Positions 1 to 8,910 of a DNA stretch of 64,000 nucleotides are shown piece by piece (positions within the stretch are counted from its first letter, which is position 1; each line of letters starts with the position of its first letter). The stretch is taken from NCBI GenBank assembly GCA_028696185.1, contig JAQVHL010000002.1, forward strand, positions 88,638-152,637. The letters are read 5' to 3'. The stretch comes from Halothiobacillaceae bacterium. Its GTDB lineage: Bacteria; Pseudomonadota; Gammaproteobacteria; Halothiobacillales; Halothiobacillaceae. Position numbers and translations under genes: made by a program. Below the pieces are notes generated by a model. The model saw only the letters and a program-made list of their open reading frames with translations, had not been told where the DNA came from and did not search any database.

Positions 1-1
1 G

Positions 2-766
2 CTGCGAGAAACCCTGGCGGAGCGCTATCACACGCTGCGCCAGCACAAGGGCATTACCGCCGACTTCGCTCGGGACCTCCTGGGCGATGTGAGCTACTTT
101 GGCACCCTGCTGGTCGAGACCGGACGCGCCGATGGCATGGTGTCCGGGGCCGTACACACCACCCAGGAAACCCTGCGCCCGGCGCTGGAAGCCATTCGCA
201 CCGCGCCGGGGCGCAAACTGGTTTCCAGCGTGTTCCTGATGTGCCTGCCCGATCGCGTGCTGGTGTTCGGCGATTGCGCGGTGAATCCCTCCCCCAGCGC
301 AGAGCAACTGGCCGACATCGCCATCAGTTCGGCCGACACCGCCCTGCGTTTTGGCATCGAACCGCGCGTGGCCATGCTCTCCTACTCCACGGGCAGTTCC
401 GGCAAGGGCGCGGACGTGGAAAAAGTGCGCGAGGCCACGGCGCTTGCCCGCGCGCTACGTCCCGACCTGCCTATCGAAGGCCCGATCCAGTACGACGCGG
501 CCATTGATCCGGAAGTCGCCGCCACCAAGATGCGCGGCAGCCCGGTGGCCGGACGCGCCACGGTGTTCGTGTTCCCCGATCTGAATACCGGTAACAACAC
601 CTACAAGGCCGTGCAGCGCGCGGCTCATGCCATTGCCATCGGCCCGGTTTTGCAGGGCCTGGCGCGCCCGGTCAACGATCTCTCGCGTGGTTGCACCGTG
701 GCCGACATCGTCAACACCATCGCCATCACCGCCATTCAGGCGCAATCAGGGAAAGCCCCCGCATGA
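2..766 (+). CDS. pta: Phosphate acetyltransferase, C-terminal part (5' end outside window)
   Basis: Catalyses acetyl-CoA + phosphate = acetyl phosphate + CoA in the cytoplasm. The frame is open from base 2, so the gene begins upstream; 254 residues are visible, covering most of the PTA_PTB catalytic domain. Family-typical stretches are [14 protein letters not shown] (about residues 40-53), [10 protein letters not shown] and the [16 protein letters not shown] segment near the C-terminus. The TGA stop overlaps the ATG of ackA (ATGA), so the two are translationally coupled, as is usual for the acetate pathway. Family assignment is secure; whether an N-terminal regulatory domain is present cannot be seen. 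Confidence 0.93.
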   Translation: MRETLAERYHTLRQHKGITADFARDLLGDVSYFGTLLVETGRADGMVSGAVHTTQETLRPALEAIRTAPGRKLVSSVFLMCLPDRVLVFGDCAVNPSPSAEQLADIAISSADTALRFGIEPRVAMLSYSTGSSGKGADVEKVREATALARALRPDLPIEGPIQYDAAIDPEVAATKMRGSPVAGRATVFVFPDLNTGNNTYKAVQRAAHAIAIGPVLQGLARPVNDLSRGCTVADIVNTIAITAIQAQSGKAPA

Positions 767-2007
767 AGCGTGTACTGGTTCTCAATTCCGGCAGTTCGTC
801 CATCAAGTACCAGCTCATCGACCTGAACCGGGGCGTGACGGCCGTCAGTGGCCTGATCGAGCGCGTCGGGGAGAACATTGGCGCCCGCGACGGACGTCTG
901 ACCCAGCATCTGCATTTTGACGACGGCAAGGAAACCGACAGCCGCGAGGCGCTGGATATTCCCGATCACGCCACGGGTTTCCGCCTTATGGCGGAACATC
1001 TGCAGGATTGCGGCCTGCTCAAGGATTTTCACGATCTGGCGGCGGTCGGGCATCGTGTCGTCCACGGCGGCGAGCGCTTTTCCCGTGCCGTGCAGGTCGA
1101 TGAAGCCGTGCTTGCCGGTATCCGCGCCCTGGTTCCCCTCGCGCCGCTGCACAATCCGGCCGCCGTCACCGGCCTGGAAAGCGCGCGCGATCTCCTGCCT
1201 GGCGTGCCGCAGGTGGCGGTGTTCGACACCGCCTTCCACAGCACCCTGCCGGCCAGAGCCTATGAATATGCCCTGCCGCGCGACCTGCGCCGGCGCCATC
1301 ATATCCGGCGCTACGGCTTTCATGGCATCTCCTGCCAGTACGTCAGCCGCCGCGCCGCCTTGCATCTGGAGCGCCCGCTCGATGAGCTGAACCTCATCGT
1401 ACTGCATCTGGGCAATGGCGCCAGCGTGACCGCCATCGAGGGCGGACGCAGCATCGATACCTCGATGGGTATGACTCCGCTGGAGGGGTTGGTCATGGGC
1501 TCGCGTTCGGGGGATATCGACCCGGCCATCCTCACCTACCTCATGGCGCATGCCGACCTCTCGCCCAAGGATGTCTCGCGCCTGCTCAATCGTGAAAGCG
1601 GCCTCAAGGGGCTGTGCGGCAGCAACGACATGCGTGAAGTGCTCAGGCGTCGCGAACAGGGCGACGCCGAGGCGGCGCTGGCGCTGGATGTGTTCGCCTA
1701 TCGCGCGCGCAAATACATCGGCGCCTACACTGCGGCGCTGGGACGGGTGGATGCACTGGTGTTCACGGCCGGGATCGGTGAGCACGCCTCTCCCGTACGC
1801 GAAGCGATTCTGGAAGGGCTCTCGGGCCTGGGCTACGCGCTGGATCGTGCGCGAAATGCGCAGGCGACGGGCGAAGTCAGCGAGATTCAGCGCGACGACA
1901 GCCGTGCCCGGGTGCTGGTGGTCGCCACCCATGAAGAAATGGAAATCGCCCGCCAGGCCCTGGCCTGCGTCGAGGGGGGAGTGACTGTCGCGCTACCTGA
2001 GCGTTGA
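763..2007 (+). CDS. ackA: Acetate kinase
   Basis: Interconverts acetyl phosphate + ADP and acetate + ATP; with Pta it makes ATP from acetyl-CoA or activates acetate. The protein has 414 residues, close to the usual ~400. The N-terminal phosphate-binding motif [10 protein letters not shown] is at residues 7-16, GHRVVHGG near 96-103, the catalytic Asp in VFDTAFH at 155, HLGNGAS at 215-221 and SRSGDID around 247-253. The ATG at 763 overlaps the pta stop and gives the family N-terminus [10 protein letters not shown]. The gene ends 3 bases from a convergent gene on the minus strand. Confidence 0.97.
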   Translation: MKRVLVLNSGSSSIKYQLIDLNRGVTAVSGLIERVGENIGARDGRLTQHLHFDDGKETDSREALDIPDHATGFRLMAEHLQDCGLLKDFHDLAAVGHRVVHGGERFSRAVQVDEAVLAGIRALVPLAPLHNPAAVTGLESARDLLPGVPQVAVFDTAFHSTLPARAYEYALPRDLRRRHHIRRYGFHGISCQYVSRRAALHLERPLDELNLIVLHLGNGASVTAIEGGRSIDTSMGMTPLEGLVMGSRSGDIDPAILTYLMAHADLSPKDVSRLLNRESGLKGLCGSNDMREVLRRREQGDAEAALALDVFAYRARKYIGAYTAALGRVDALVFTAGIGEHASPVREAILEGLSGLGYALDRARNAQATGEVSEIQRDDSRARVLVVATHEEMEIARQALACVEGGVTVALPER

Positions 2008-2010
2008 TCG

Positions 2011-2559
2011 TCAGGGCGCGGGTTGAGCGCGCCCGGCCCACCACAGCCGGGCACGCAAGCCCCAGCTACTGGTCAGGCCGGTTTCCACGAAGCGGATTTG
2101 TCCCGTACCGTCCAGTACGAAAGCCACGGGTACGCCTTTGACGCCGTACAGGGCGGCCAAGCTGCCGTCGGGGTCGTTGACGACGGGCAGGCCCTGTATT
2201 CCTTCCTTACGTAGAAAATCGCGTACCGCCGCATCGTGGCCGGAGCGCATGGCCACGCTCAGCACGGGCCCGTCCTCGGCCAGCGAGGCGAGGGTGGAGA
2301 GCTCCAGGCGACAGATCGGGCACCATTCGGCCCAGAACACCAGCAAAAGCGGCTGGCCGCGATAATCCGCGAGCCGGATGGGCGTGGGCGCTTCCGTGTC
2401 GATGCGCTCGCCGTGGAAGGCTGGGGCGTTTTCATCTGCAAGCTGGGGGGCGTGCCAGGCGCGTGCGGCGAGCAGGACGCCGACCACGAGGGCGATCTCC
2501 AGCGCGATCAGCCCGAGGCGCCGCCAGCGCGGGCGAGCCCCTGGTGCGGACTCGCTCAT
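2011..2559 (-). CDS. Membrane-anchored TlpA/ScsD-like thiol-disulfide oxidoreductase
   Basis: A 182-residue protein with one N-terminal membrane segment (about 15-33) followed by a periplasmic thioredoxin fold. The redox motif is WCPIC (Cys80, Cys83) and the cis-proline loop is GVPVAFV. Length and layout resemble ScsD/TlpA/ResA-type proteins that reduce or oxidise periplasmic disulfides, often in copper tolerance or cytochrome c assembly. Its ATG overlaps the stop of the upstream phosphate transporter gene by 4 bases, so the two are co-transcribed; no functional link between them is known to me. The substrate cannot be inferred. Confidence 0.82.
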   Translation of the reverse strand: MSESAPGARPRWRRLGLIALEIALVVGVLLAARAWHAPQLADENAPAFHGERIDTEAPTPIRLADYRGQPLLLVFWAEWCPICRLELSTLASLAEDGPVLSVAMRSGHDAAVRDFLRKEGIQGLPVVNDPDGSLAALYGVKGVPVAFVLDGTGQIRFVETGLTSSWGLRARLWWAGRAQPAP

Positions 2560-4217
2560 GCAGACTCCGGGGCGTTCTGTGCGGGAAGCTTGGTCACCAC
2601 GACTTCGCGGGCCAGGCGCTTGGCATTGGAGTAGCCGCGCTTGAGGAGTTCCACGAGCTGGGTTTCCAGAGTGTACATGGCCACGCGGTTGGGCTCGTCC
2701 GCCGCGAGGCGGTGACTGATGTGCTGCAGCGCGGCTTCAACCCGCTGGTTGATGTCTGGCTTGCGGTTGAGGATGTCGAGCGAGGCGGCGGCGTCACGCT
2801 CGGCAATGGCGCGCACGGCCTGGGAGAGTGTGCCGCCGACGGCGCGGTGCAGGTCCATGAGTACGGACTGGGTCTGGGTGCCGATGGCCAGATTCTGTTC
2901 GTTGCGGCTGCGTCCCAGGGGCAGCAGGCCGGTACGGATCAGGTCGCCCGTGGCTTCCAGGGCGCTGGCCACACTCATCAGGCTCAGCAGTTCGCGGGTT
3001 TCGCGCGCGTCGAGCTCCTTTTTTCCGATGAGCCCCAGATAGCGGATGACCTGCCGGTACAGGCTGTCGACGCGATCCACCTGGGCTTCCACTTCCAGCA
3101 GGCGTTCGTTGCTGCCGTTGAGCACATGCGGTACGGAGGTGTGGAAGGCTTCGGCAGCCCATTCGCCGACGCGCACCAGCTCCAGGCGTGCGTTTTCCAG
3201 TGCGATGGACGGGCTTTCCAGCAGGCTGCTGTCCAGGTAGCGCGGGCGTACCGGCATATCGACCGCTTCCGCGCGGTCGGGCATCAGACGGATGGTGATG
3301 CGCGCGATCAGCGGGATGAAGCCGACCAGGAGCAGGGTGTTGGCGATATTGAAGAAGGTATGCACATTGGCAATCTGGCGACCGATGTCGCCGGGTGTGA
3401 AGTCGGCCGACCAGGCGGCAAGCCAGGGGATGAAGCCGATGAACAGGGCCACGCCGATCACGTTGAACAGCACATGGACAAAGGCCACACGCTGCGCCTC
3501 GCGCCGCTGGCCGATGGCGGCAATGACCGCCGTGACGCAGGTGCCGATGTTCGCCCCCATCACCACGCCCAGCGCGGTTTCCAGGCTCATGCCGCCCTGC
3601 GCGGCAAGCAGGATGGCCACCGCCACGGTGGCCGCCGAGGATTGCACCACGGCGGTGAAAAGCAGGCCGGCAACCAGCCCGAGCAGCGGGCTGTTCAGTT
3701 CGGCCATCATCTCGACGAAGGGGGCGTAGCCTCGCAGAGGCTTCATGGCCTCGCTCATCAGCCCCAGGCCGAGGAACAAAAAACCCAGACCCAGCAGCAT
3801 GGCGCCGGTCTGGCGGGTGCGCTCCACCGTGGAGAGAAAGGACAGGCCGAAACCCAGGGCGACTAGCACCAGCGCATAGTCCTCGATACGGAAGGCGATC
3901 AGCTGCACCGTGAAAGTGGAGCCGATGTTCGCGCCCATAATAAGTCCGATGGACTGGGCAAAGGTCATCAGCCCCGCGCTGACCAGGCTGATGGCCATGA
4001 CGCTGGTCAGTGAGGAGGATTGCAGCAGGGCGGTGGCGCCCGCGCCGGCCAGGACGGCTTTCCAGGGGCGCTCCGTGACCTTGGCGATGAAGCTTTGCAT
4101 GCGGCTGCCCGCGAGGCGGCGCAGCGCGGTGGTCAGGCCGTCGATGCCCATCAGGAACAGGGCAATGCCGCCCAGGAAGCCCGAGGCGAGTTCAAACCAG
4201 GAAATGCTTTCGGTCAA
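2556..4217 (-). CDS. Na/Pi cotransporter family protein with C-terminal PhoU-like domain
   Basis: A 553-residue inner-membrane protein of the NptA/YjbB type. The duplicated Na/Pi-cotransporter signature is clear: QSSS at 66-69 with GANIGST at 95-101, then QSSA at 192-195 with GANIGTC at 221-227. Around 8-9 hydrophobic segments fill residues 8-330. The last ~200 residues are soluble and helical, as expected for the PhoU-like regulatory domain in this subfamily. Likely role: sodium-coupled phosphate movement (YjbB of E. coli exports phosphate); direction is not certain. It is first of a two-gene operon with the thioredoxin-like gene and is divergent from nudE. Confidence 0.88.
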   Translation of the reverse strand: MTESISWFELASGFLGGIALFLMGIDGLTTALRRLAGSRMQSFIAKVTERPWKAVLAGAGATALLQSSSLTSVMAISLVSAGLMTFAQSIGLIMGANIGSTFTVQLIAFRIEDYALVLVALGFGLSFLSTVERTRQTGAMLLGLGFLFLGLGLMSEAMKPLRGYAPFVEMMAELNSPLLGLVAGLLFTAVVQSSAATVAVAILLAAQGGMSLETALGVVMGANIGTCVTAVIAAIGQRREAQRVAFVHVLFNVIGVALFIGFIPWLAAWSADFTPGDIGRQIANVHTFFNIANTLLLVGFIPLIARITIRLMPDRAEAVDMPVRPRYLDSSLLESPSIALENARLELVRVGEWAAEAFHTSVPHVLNGSNERLLEVEAQVDRVDSLYRQVIRYLGLIGKKELDARETRELLSLMSVASALEATGDLIRTGLLPLGRSRNEQNLAIGTQTQSVLMDLHRAVGGTLSQAVRAIAERDAAASLDILNRKPDINQRVEAALQHISHRLAADEPNRVAMYTLETQLVELLKRGYSNAKRLAREVVVTKLPAQNAPESA

Positions 4218-4292
4218 GGCCGTCTCCCGCAGGATTGGGTGAGTTGCACAGGGGGAGTATGATACGTCCAGTCACTTTGCGCGAATTGCACC

Positions 4293-4859
4293 ATGTCCCA
4301 TTCCCGCCACGCTCCCCGCATCCTGGCCACCCGCACGCTCGCGCGAACCCGATTGTTCCATGTCGAGGCCGTTGATCTGCGCTTTTCCAATGGGGAAGAG
4401 GTCAGCTATGAGCGGCTGGTGGGCAATCCGGCCGGAGCCGTGCTCATCGTACCGCTGCTGGACGATGAAACGGTGCTGATGATCCGTGAATATGCCGCCG
4501 GGGTGGAGCGCTACGAGCTGGCCTTGCCCAAGGGGCGGGTGGAGGCGGGGGAGGACCCCCTGCAGGCGGCCAACCGCGAGCTGAAGGAGGAAGTGGGCTA
4601 TGGCGCGCGTGAGCTTGTCCCGCTGTGCTCCCTGACCCTCGCGCCGGGGTACAGCACGCACCTGACGCATATCGTGCTGGCGCGGGATCTCTATCCCGAG
4701 CGACTGGAGGGCGATGAGCCCGAGCCGATCGAGGTTCACCCCTGGTCCTTGAGTGGGCTGGCCGAGTTGCTGGCGCATCCGGAGTGCACCGAGGCGCGCT
4801 CCATAGCGGCACTTTTCCTGGCGCGAGAACATCTGTGCAAGCGGGAGGCGTGCCCATGA
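4293..4859 (+). CDS. nudE: ADP compounds hydrolase (Nudix)
   Basis: A 188-residue Nudix hydrolase. The full Nudix box GX5EX7REUXEEXGU lies at residues 81-103 (Gly81, Glu87, Arg95-Glu96, Glu99-Glu100). NudE hydrolyses ADP-ribose, NADH and related ADP-linked compounds. Assignment as NudE, rather than another Nudix member, rests on length, N-terminal features and its coupling to cysQ, a common gammaproteobacterial pairing. The TGA overlaps the cysQ ATG by 4 bases. Confidence 0.88.
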   Translation: MSHSRHAPRILATRTLARTRLFHVEAVDLRFSNGEEVSYERLVGNPAGAVLIVPLLDDETVLMIREYAAGVERYELALPKGRVEAGEDPLQAANRELKEEVGYGARELVPLCSLTLAPGYSTHLTHIVLARDLYPERLEGDEPEPIEVHPWSLSGLAELLAHPECTEARSIAALFLAREHLCKREACP

Positions 4860-5671
4860 ATGCCGTGACACCGCATCCTGCGCTGCTGGATGCCGTCCTC
4901 CGCATTGCGATCGAGGCGGGCGAGGCCATCATGCAGGTGTATCGCGGGGCGTTTTCCATCACCCGCAAGGAAGATGACTCGCCGCTGACCGAAGCGGATA
5001 TGGCCGCGCATCGTTCCATCGTCGCGGGGCTGAGCGCGCTCACACCGGGGCTGCCCATACTCACCGAGGAGGGCGAGGTGCCGGATTTCGCGACACGCCA
5101 AGGCTGGCGGCAGTACTGGCTGGTCGATCCGCTGGACGGCACACGCGAATTCATCAAGCGTAATGGTGAGTTCACTGTGAATATCGCCCTGATCGACGGG
5201 TACGAGGCGGTTCTGGGCGTGGTGCATGCACCGGCGCTGGCCGTCAGCTATGCCGCTGCACGCGGCCTGGGGGCCTGGAAGTGGCAGGATGAAAAACCGC
5301 CGGTGCGCATTACGGCGCGTCCCCTGCCCTGTGAAGGGGCGCTGCGCATCGCTGGCAGTCGCTCGCATTCCAATGCGCGCATGGCGGATTTTCTGGCGCG
5401 GGTTGGGCCTCACGAGCTCATTTCCATGGGCAGCGCCCTCAAGTCCTGCCTGGTAGCCGAAGGCGTGGCCGACCTCTATCCCCGCCTGGGGCCAACTTCC
5501 GAATGGGACACCGCTGCCGCGCAATGCGTGGTCGAGGAAGCCGGGGGGCAGTTCACCGACACCGCCATGCAGCGCCTGCGCTATAACACCAAGGATTCGC
5601 TGCTCAATCCGGAATTTTTTGTCTTTGGGCGTCATTCTCGCTGTTGGGCGGAGATTTTGCCTGCGCTGTGA
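4856..5671 (+). CDS. cysQ: 3'(2'),5'-bisphosphate nucleotidase
   Basis: Hydrolyses 3'-phosphoadenosine 5'-phosphate (PAP), the by-product of sulfate assimilation, to AMP and phosphate. The protein has 271 residues of the inositol-monophosphatase fold. Metal-binding residues are visible: Glu-Glu at 71-72, DPLDGT at 91-96, and a WDTAA motif in the C-terminal half. The ATG at 4856, overlapping the nudE stop, gives the family N-terminus; an in-frame upstream extension would lie inside nudE and is not expected. A repeat element begins 2 bases after the stop. Confidence 0.93.
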   Translation: MNAVTPHPALLDAVLRIAIEAGEAIMQVYRGAFSITRKEDDSPLTEADMAAHRSIVAGLSALTPGLPILTEEGEVPDFATRQGWRQYWLVDPLDGTREFIKRNGEFTVNIALIDGYEAVLGVVHAPALAVSYAAARGLGAWKWQDEKPPVRITARPLPCEGALRIAGSRSHSNARMADFLARVGPHELISMGSALKSCLVAEGVADLYPRLGPTSEWDTAAAQCVVEEAGGQFTDTAMQRLRYNTKDSLLNPEFFVFGRHSRCWAEILPAL

Positions 5672-5673
5672 CA

Positions 5674-6003
5674 GGGCTTTCATAAAATAAAGGTTTGTTG
5701 GACACGTGGACCAAGCGGAACGGGGGGCTCCCCTCTCCCCCTTGGGACCGCCATGGCCGGGGCCGTTCCGACCGGGCCGTCCCGAATTCGAGCGCCGCAC
5801 CCGTCAGGGCTTGGGGCATGGATGCCCCAAGGGTGCGAGAACAGGATGCGCGGCATCCTGTCGCGGCGGGACTGAAAGGGCCCTCCATGGCCCTTTCACC
5901 CGGTCTCCACAACCCCGTCCATGGCGCCTCCAAGGGGGCGCTGGGAATCCTTCGTTCGGCGTTGTCAAAGGCCGTCCAACAAACCTTCGTTTGGTAAACA
6001 CCC
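5674..6003. repeat. Intergenic structured repeat, copy 1 (330 bp, terminal inverted repeats)
   Basis: Ends are inverted repeats of about 30 bases: left 5674-5703, right 5974-6003 (right arm starts GTCCAACAAACC and ends TAAACACCC). Inside, in order, are: an outer stem GTCCCG/CGGGAC (5779-5784 with 5867-5872); a hairpin TTGGGGCAT/ATGCCCCAA (5811-5830); a hairpin CGCGGCA-TCC-TGTCGCG (5849-5865); and a hairpin GAAAGGGCC/GGCCCTTTC (5874-5897). The element lies between convergent cysQ and ycgL. It codes for no transposase. The short open frames in it vary between copies and are not believed. Confidence 0.9.
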
Positions 6004-6095
6004 TGAGCCTGTCCCGGCAGCACGCTGCAGGCCACGGGCGCCTGATGAGCGCCGTACTGGCGCGCATTGGCCTCGAAATAAAAGCAGCGGAGCGC

Positions 6096-6380
6096 TCAGC
6101 GAGCGCCGCGCACACCCAGCTTGGCGTTGTCCCAGTGCGCGAGCGTTTCGATGCTGGGGGGCATCTGGATATGGAAGCCGATTTCGCCAAGGTTGCGCAG
6201 AACAGTCTGCACATCCTCGCGCGCCAGTGGACGTTGGGCGCTCAGGGTCAGTTCCATCACAAACTCGGTGCGCCCGATCTGGCGCCGCATCGGTTCAGGC
6301 AGGCGGTCGAAGGCATCGCGTTCGGCGAGATACACATACATGTCCGCCTTGCGCAGACTGCGATAGATATAGGTTTTCAT
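6096..6380 (-). CDS. ycgL: YcgL domain protein
   Basis: A 94-residue small soluble protein of the YcgL family (UPF0745), function unknown. The N-terminus MKTYIYRSLRKADMYVYL is characteristic, as is the central ERDAFDRLPEP. The ATG at 6380 fits this N-terminus; an in-frame start 15 bases further upstream would add MWRKR and is less likely. It sits downstream of fbp on the same strand with a 78-base gap, so it may be co-transcribed. Roughly 90 bases without a recognisable feature separate it from repeat copy 1. Confidence 0.85.
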   Translation of the reverse strand: MKTYIYRSLRKADMYVYLAERDAFDRLPEPMRRQIGRTEFVMELTLSAQRPLAREDVQTVLRNLGEIGFHIQMPPSIETLAHWDNAKLGVRGAR

Positions 6381-6458
6381 GCGTTTTCTCCACAAAGCAG
6401 GAACCCCGCGCGAGGCGGGGTTCCCTGGCGTTGCGCGGTTTTGCGCGCGTGATGCGGA

Positions 6459-7472
6459 TCAGCCCTTGGTGTGGTAATCCCACACGATCTGCACTTCGTT
6501 CTTCGAGCCGAGGATGACCGGAACGCGCTGGTGCAGCTTGGAGGGCTTGATGCTCATGATGCGCTCGGGGCCGGTGATGGCAAGTCCGCCCGCCTGCTCG
6601 ACGATCATCGCCATCGGGTTGGCTTCGTACATCAGGCGCAGCTTGCCGCCCTTGTCGCGGATCTTGCTGTCGATCGGGTACATGAAGATGCCACCACGGG
6701 TGAGGATGCGATGGACTTCGGCCACCATGGAAGCCACCCAGCGCATGTTGAAGTCGCGCGCACGGGGGCCTTCCTTGCCTTTGAGGCATTCGTCGATGTA
6801 GCGCTGTACCGGGGCGTCCCAGAAGCGCTGGTTCGACATGTTGATGGCGAATTCCTTGGTGTCTTCCGGAATGGTGATGTTCGGGTGGGTGAGCATGAAT
6901 TCGCCTACGTCCTTGTCCAGGGTGAAGCCGTTCACACCCTGGCCGGTGGTCAGCACCATGATGGTGGACGGGCCGTAGATGCAGTAGCCGGCGGCGACCT
7001 GGGCGGTGCCGGGCTGGAGGAAATCGGCCTCAGACGGGTCTTTCACGCCTTCGGGGGCACGCAGCACGGAGAAGATGGTGCCGACGGTGACGTTGACGTC
7101 GATGTTGGAGGAGCCGTCCAGCGGATCGTAGACCACCATGTACTTGCCGCGCACGAAATGGTCGGGCAGGTTGTGAACCTCGTCCATTTCCTCGGAGGCC
7201 AGCGCCGCAACCTGACCGCCGCGCATCAGGGTGTGGGTGAATACATCGTTGGAGATGACGTCCAGTTTTTTCTGGGTTTCGCCCTGGACGTTCTCGGTTT
7301 CGGCGGAGCCGAGAATACCGATCAGGTTGCCCTTGTTGACGTAGCTGGAAATGACCTTGCAGGCGCTGACGATGTCGTTCATCAGCAAGGTGAATTCGCC
7401 GGTGGCGCCGGCATGCTTCTGTTGCTCTTCGATCAGGTAATGGGTCAGGCTGGTGCCGAGACTGCTGGACAT
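6459..7472 (-). CDS. fbp: Fructose-1,6-bisphosphatase class I
   Basis: Hydrolyses fructose 1,6-bisphosphate to fructose 6-phosphate, a committed step in gluconeogenesis and in the Calvin cycle. The protein is 337 residues, normal for class I. Metal and substrate motifs are Glu-Glu at 94-95 and [13 protein letters not shown] around 115-127. A strong ribosome site (CAGGAGAG) precedes the ATG at 7472. Divergent from the phosphofructokinase gene 85 bases away; the two enzymes act on the same metabolite pair in opposite directions. Confidence 0.96.
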   Translation of the reverse strand: MSSSLGTSLTHYLIEEQQKHAGATGEFTLLMNDIVSACKVISSYVNKGNLIGILGSAETENVQGETQKKLDVISNDVFTHTLMRGGQVAALASEEMDEVHNLPDHFVRGKYMVVYDPLDGSSNIDVNVTVGTIFSVLRAPEGVKDPSEADFLQPGTAQVAAGYCIYGPSTIMVLTTGQGVNGFTLDKDVGEFMLTHPNITIPEDTKEFAINMSNQRFWDAPVQRYIDECLKGKEGPRARDFNMRWVASMVAEVHRILTRGGIFMYPIDSKIRDKGGKLRLMYEANPMAMIVEQAGGLAITGPERIMSIKPSKLHQRVPVILGSKNEVQIVWDYHTKG

Positions 7473-7557
7473 GACGTAGACTCTCCTGTAACAAATCTCT
7501 GGTCAAATTCACGGCATGATATAACAAGCCTTGATGGACCGCACCCGGAAGCATCCC

Positions 7558-8811
7558 ATGCAGAAAAATGCCCTTTACGCCCAGTCGGGCGGCGTGACCT
7601 CCGTTATCAATGCCTCGGCCTGCGGCGTGATTCAGACGGCCCGTGCACATCCGGACCGTATCGGCCGGGTCTTCGCCGCCGACAATGGCATTCTCGGCGT
7701 GCTCAACGAAGATCTGATCGATCTGGATCAGGAGTCGCCGGAAACCATCGCGGCGCTCAAGCACACGCCGGGTGGGGCGTTTCGTTCCTGTCGTTTCGAC
7801 CTGGGGGATTTTGAATCGCATCGTCACCAGTACGAGCGGCTGATCGAGGTCTTCGAGGCGCACGATATCGGATACTTCTTCTATAACGGCGGGGGCGGCT
7901 CCATGCTGACCGCGCGCAAGGTGGCCTGGTTGTCGGAAAAGATGGGGCATCCCATCGTGTGCATGGGTATCCCCAAGACCATCGACAACGATCTACCGCT
8001 TACCGATACCAGCCCTGGGTTCGGGTCGGCGGCCAAGTACATTGCCACCTCGGTGCGGGAAGTCAGCTTCGATTTGTCGTCGATGGCCACGACCTCGACC
8101 AAGGTCTTCGTGCTGGAGGTCATGGGGCGTCACGCCGGCTGGCTGGCGGCCGCTGCCGGGTTGGCCTTCGAGGGCGAAGACCCGCCGCTTCTGCTGTTGC
8201 TGGCGGAGGTGCCGCATGATTCCGCGCGATTCCTCAATGCCTTGCGTGACAAGGTGCACCGGCATGGCTGGTGCATCGTGGTGGCTGCCGAGGGTTTGCG
8301 CTGTGTGGATGGACAGTTCTGCGGCGTGGAGCAGGCCAGCCCGATTTTCGGCCATGAGCAACTGGGGGGGCTGGCGCCCAAACTCGCCCATCAGATTCGT
8401 GAGGGGCTGGGCTACAAGACGCACTGGGCGGTGTCCGATTACTTCCAGCGTTCCGCGCGTCATCTGGCTTCGGCAGTGGATGTCGAGCAGGCCTACGCGG
8501 TGGGGCGCGCGGGCGTGGAGCTGGCGCTGGCGGGTAAGAACGCGATGATGCCGGTGATCCGCCGCCTGTCGAGCCGCCCTTATTTCTGGGAAATCGACGC
8601 GGTGAACCTGACCGAGGTGGCCGATGTGGAGATGCCGGTGCCGCCGAGCTTCATCCGTGAGGACGGCTATGGCATTACCGAGGTGGCGCGCGAGTACATG
8701 GCGCCCTTGATTGAGGGCGAGAGCTACCCGCCCTTTGTGCATGGTCTGCCGGACTATGCGCGCATCCGCGGCGTGAAAGTACCGAAAAAGCTGTCGGCCT
8801 GGGGAGGCTGA
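7558..8811 (+). CDS. 6-phosphofructokinase, PPi-type family with altered donor motif
   Basis: A 417-residue phosphofructokinase of the group that contains pyrophosphate-dependent enzymes. The substrate loop PKTIDND is at 139-145; Lys140 corresponds to E. coli position 124, where Lys marks PPi-type and some ATP-type enzymes and Gly marks classic ATP enzymes. The phosphate-donor loop reads YNGGGGSM (109-116), where PPi enzymes carry Asp at the position equal to E. coli 104 (GGDD or GGND). MGRHAGW is present. Starts at 7531 and 7534 are also in frame; the ATG at 7558 gives the family N-terminus. Donor (PPi or ATP) is uncertain. Confidence 0.85.
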   Translation: MQKNALYAQSGGVTSVINASACGVIQTARAHPDRIGRVFAADNGILGVLNEDLIDLDQESPETIAALKHTPGGAFRSCRFDLGDFESHRHQYERLIEVFEAHDIGYFFYNGGGGSMLTARKVAWLSEKMGHPIVCMGIPKTIDNDLPLTDTSPGFGSAAKYIATSVREVSFDLSSMATTSTKVFVLEVMGRHAGWLAAAAGLAFEGEDPPLLLLLAEVPHDSARFLNALRDKVHRHGWCIVVAAEGLRCVDGQFCGVEQASPIFGHEQLGGLAPKLAHQIREGLGYKTHWAVSDYFQRSARHLASAVDVEQAYAVGRAGVELALAGKNAMMPVIRRLSSRPYFWEIDAVNLTEVADVEMPVPPSFIREDGYGITEVAREYMAPLIEGESYPPFVHGLPDYARIRGVKVPKKLSAWGG

Positions 8812-8842
8812 ACTTGGGTTGAATCTAAGTGCCTGCGGATAA

Positions 8843-8860
8843 GCCGGGTTGAAACCCGGC
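8843..8860 (+). terminator. Short GC-rich hairpin after the phosphofructokinase gene
   Basis: GCCGGGTT and AACCCGGC form an inverted repeat 31 bases after the stop. There is no T-run after it, so a Rho-independent terminator is only possible, not shown. Confidence 0.35.
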
Positions 8861-8910
8861 AAGGGCGCCCCTATCGTGGAGCTTCCGTTCCGTGCTCGCG
8901 GGTGTTGCCG

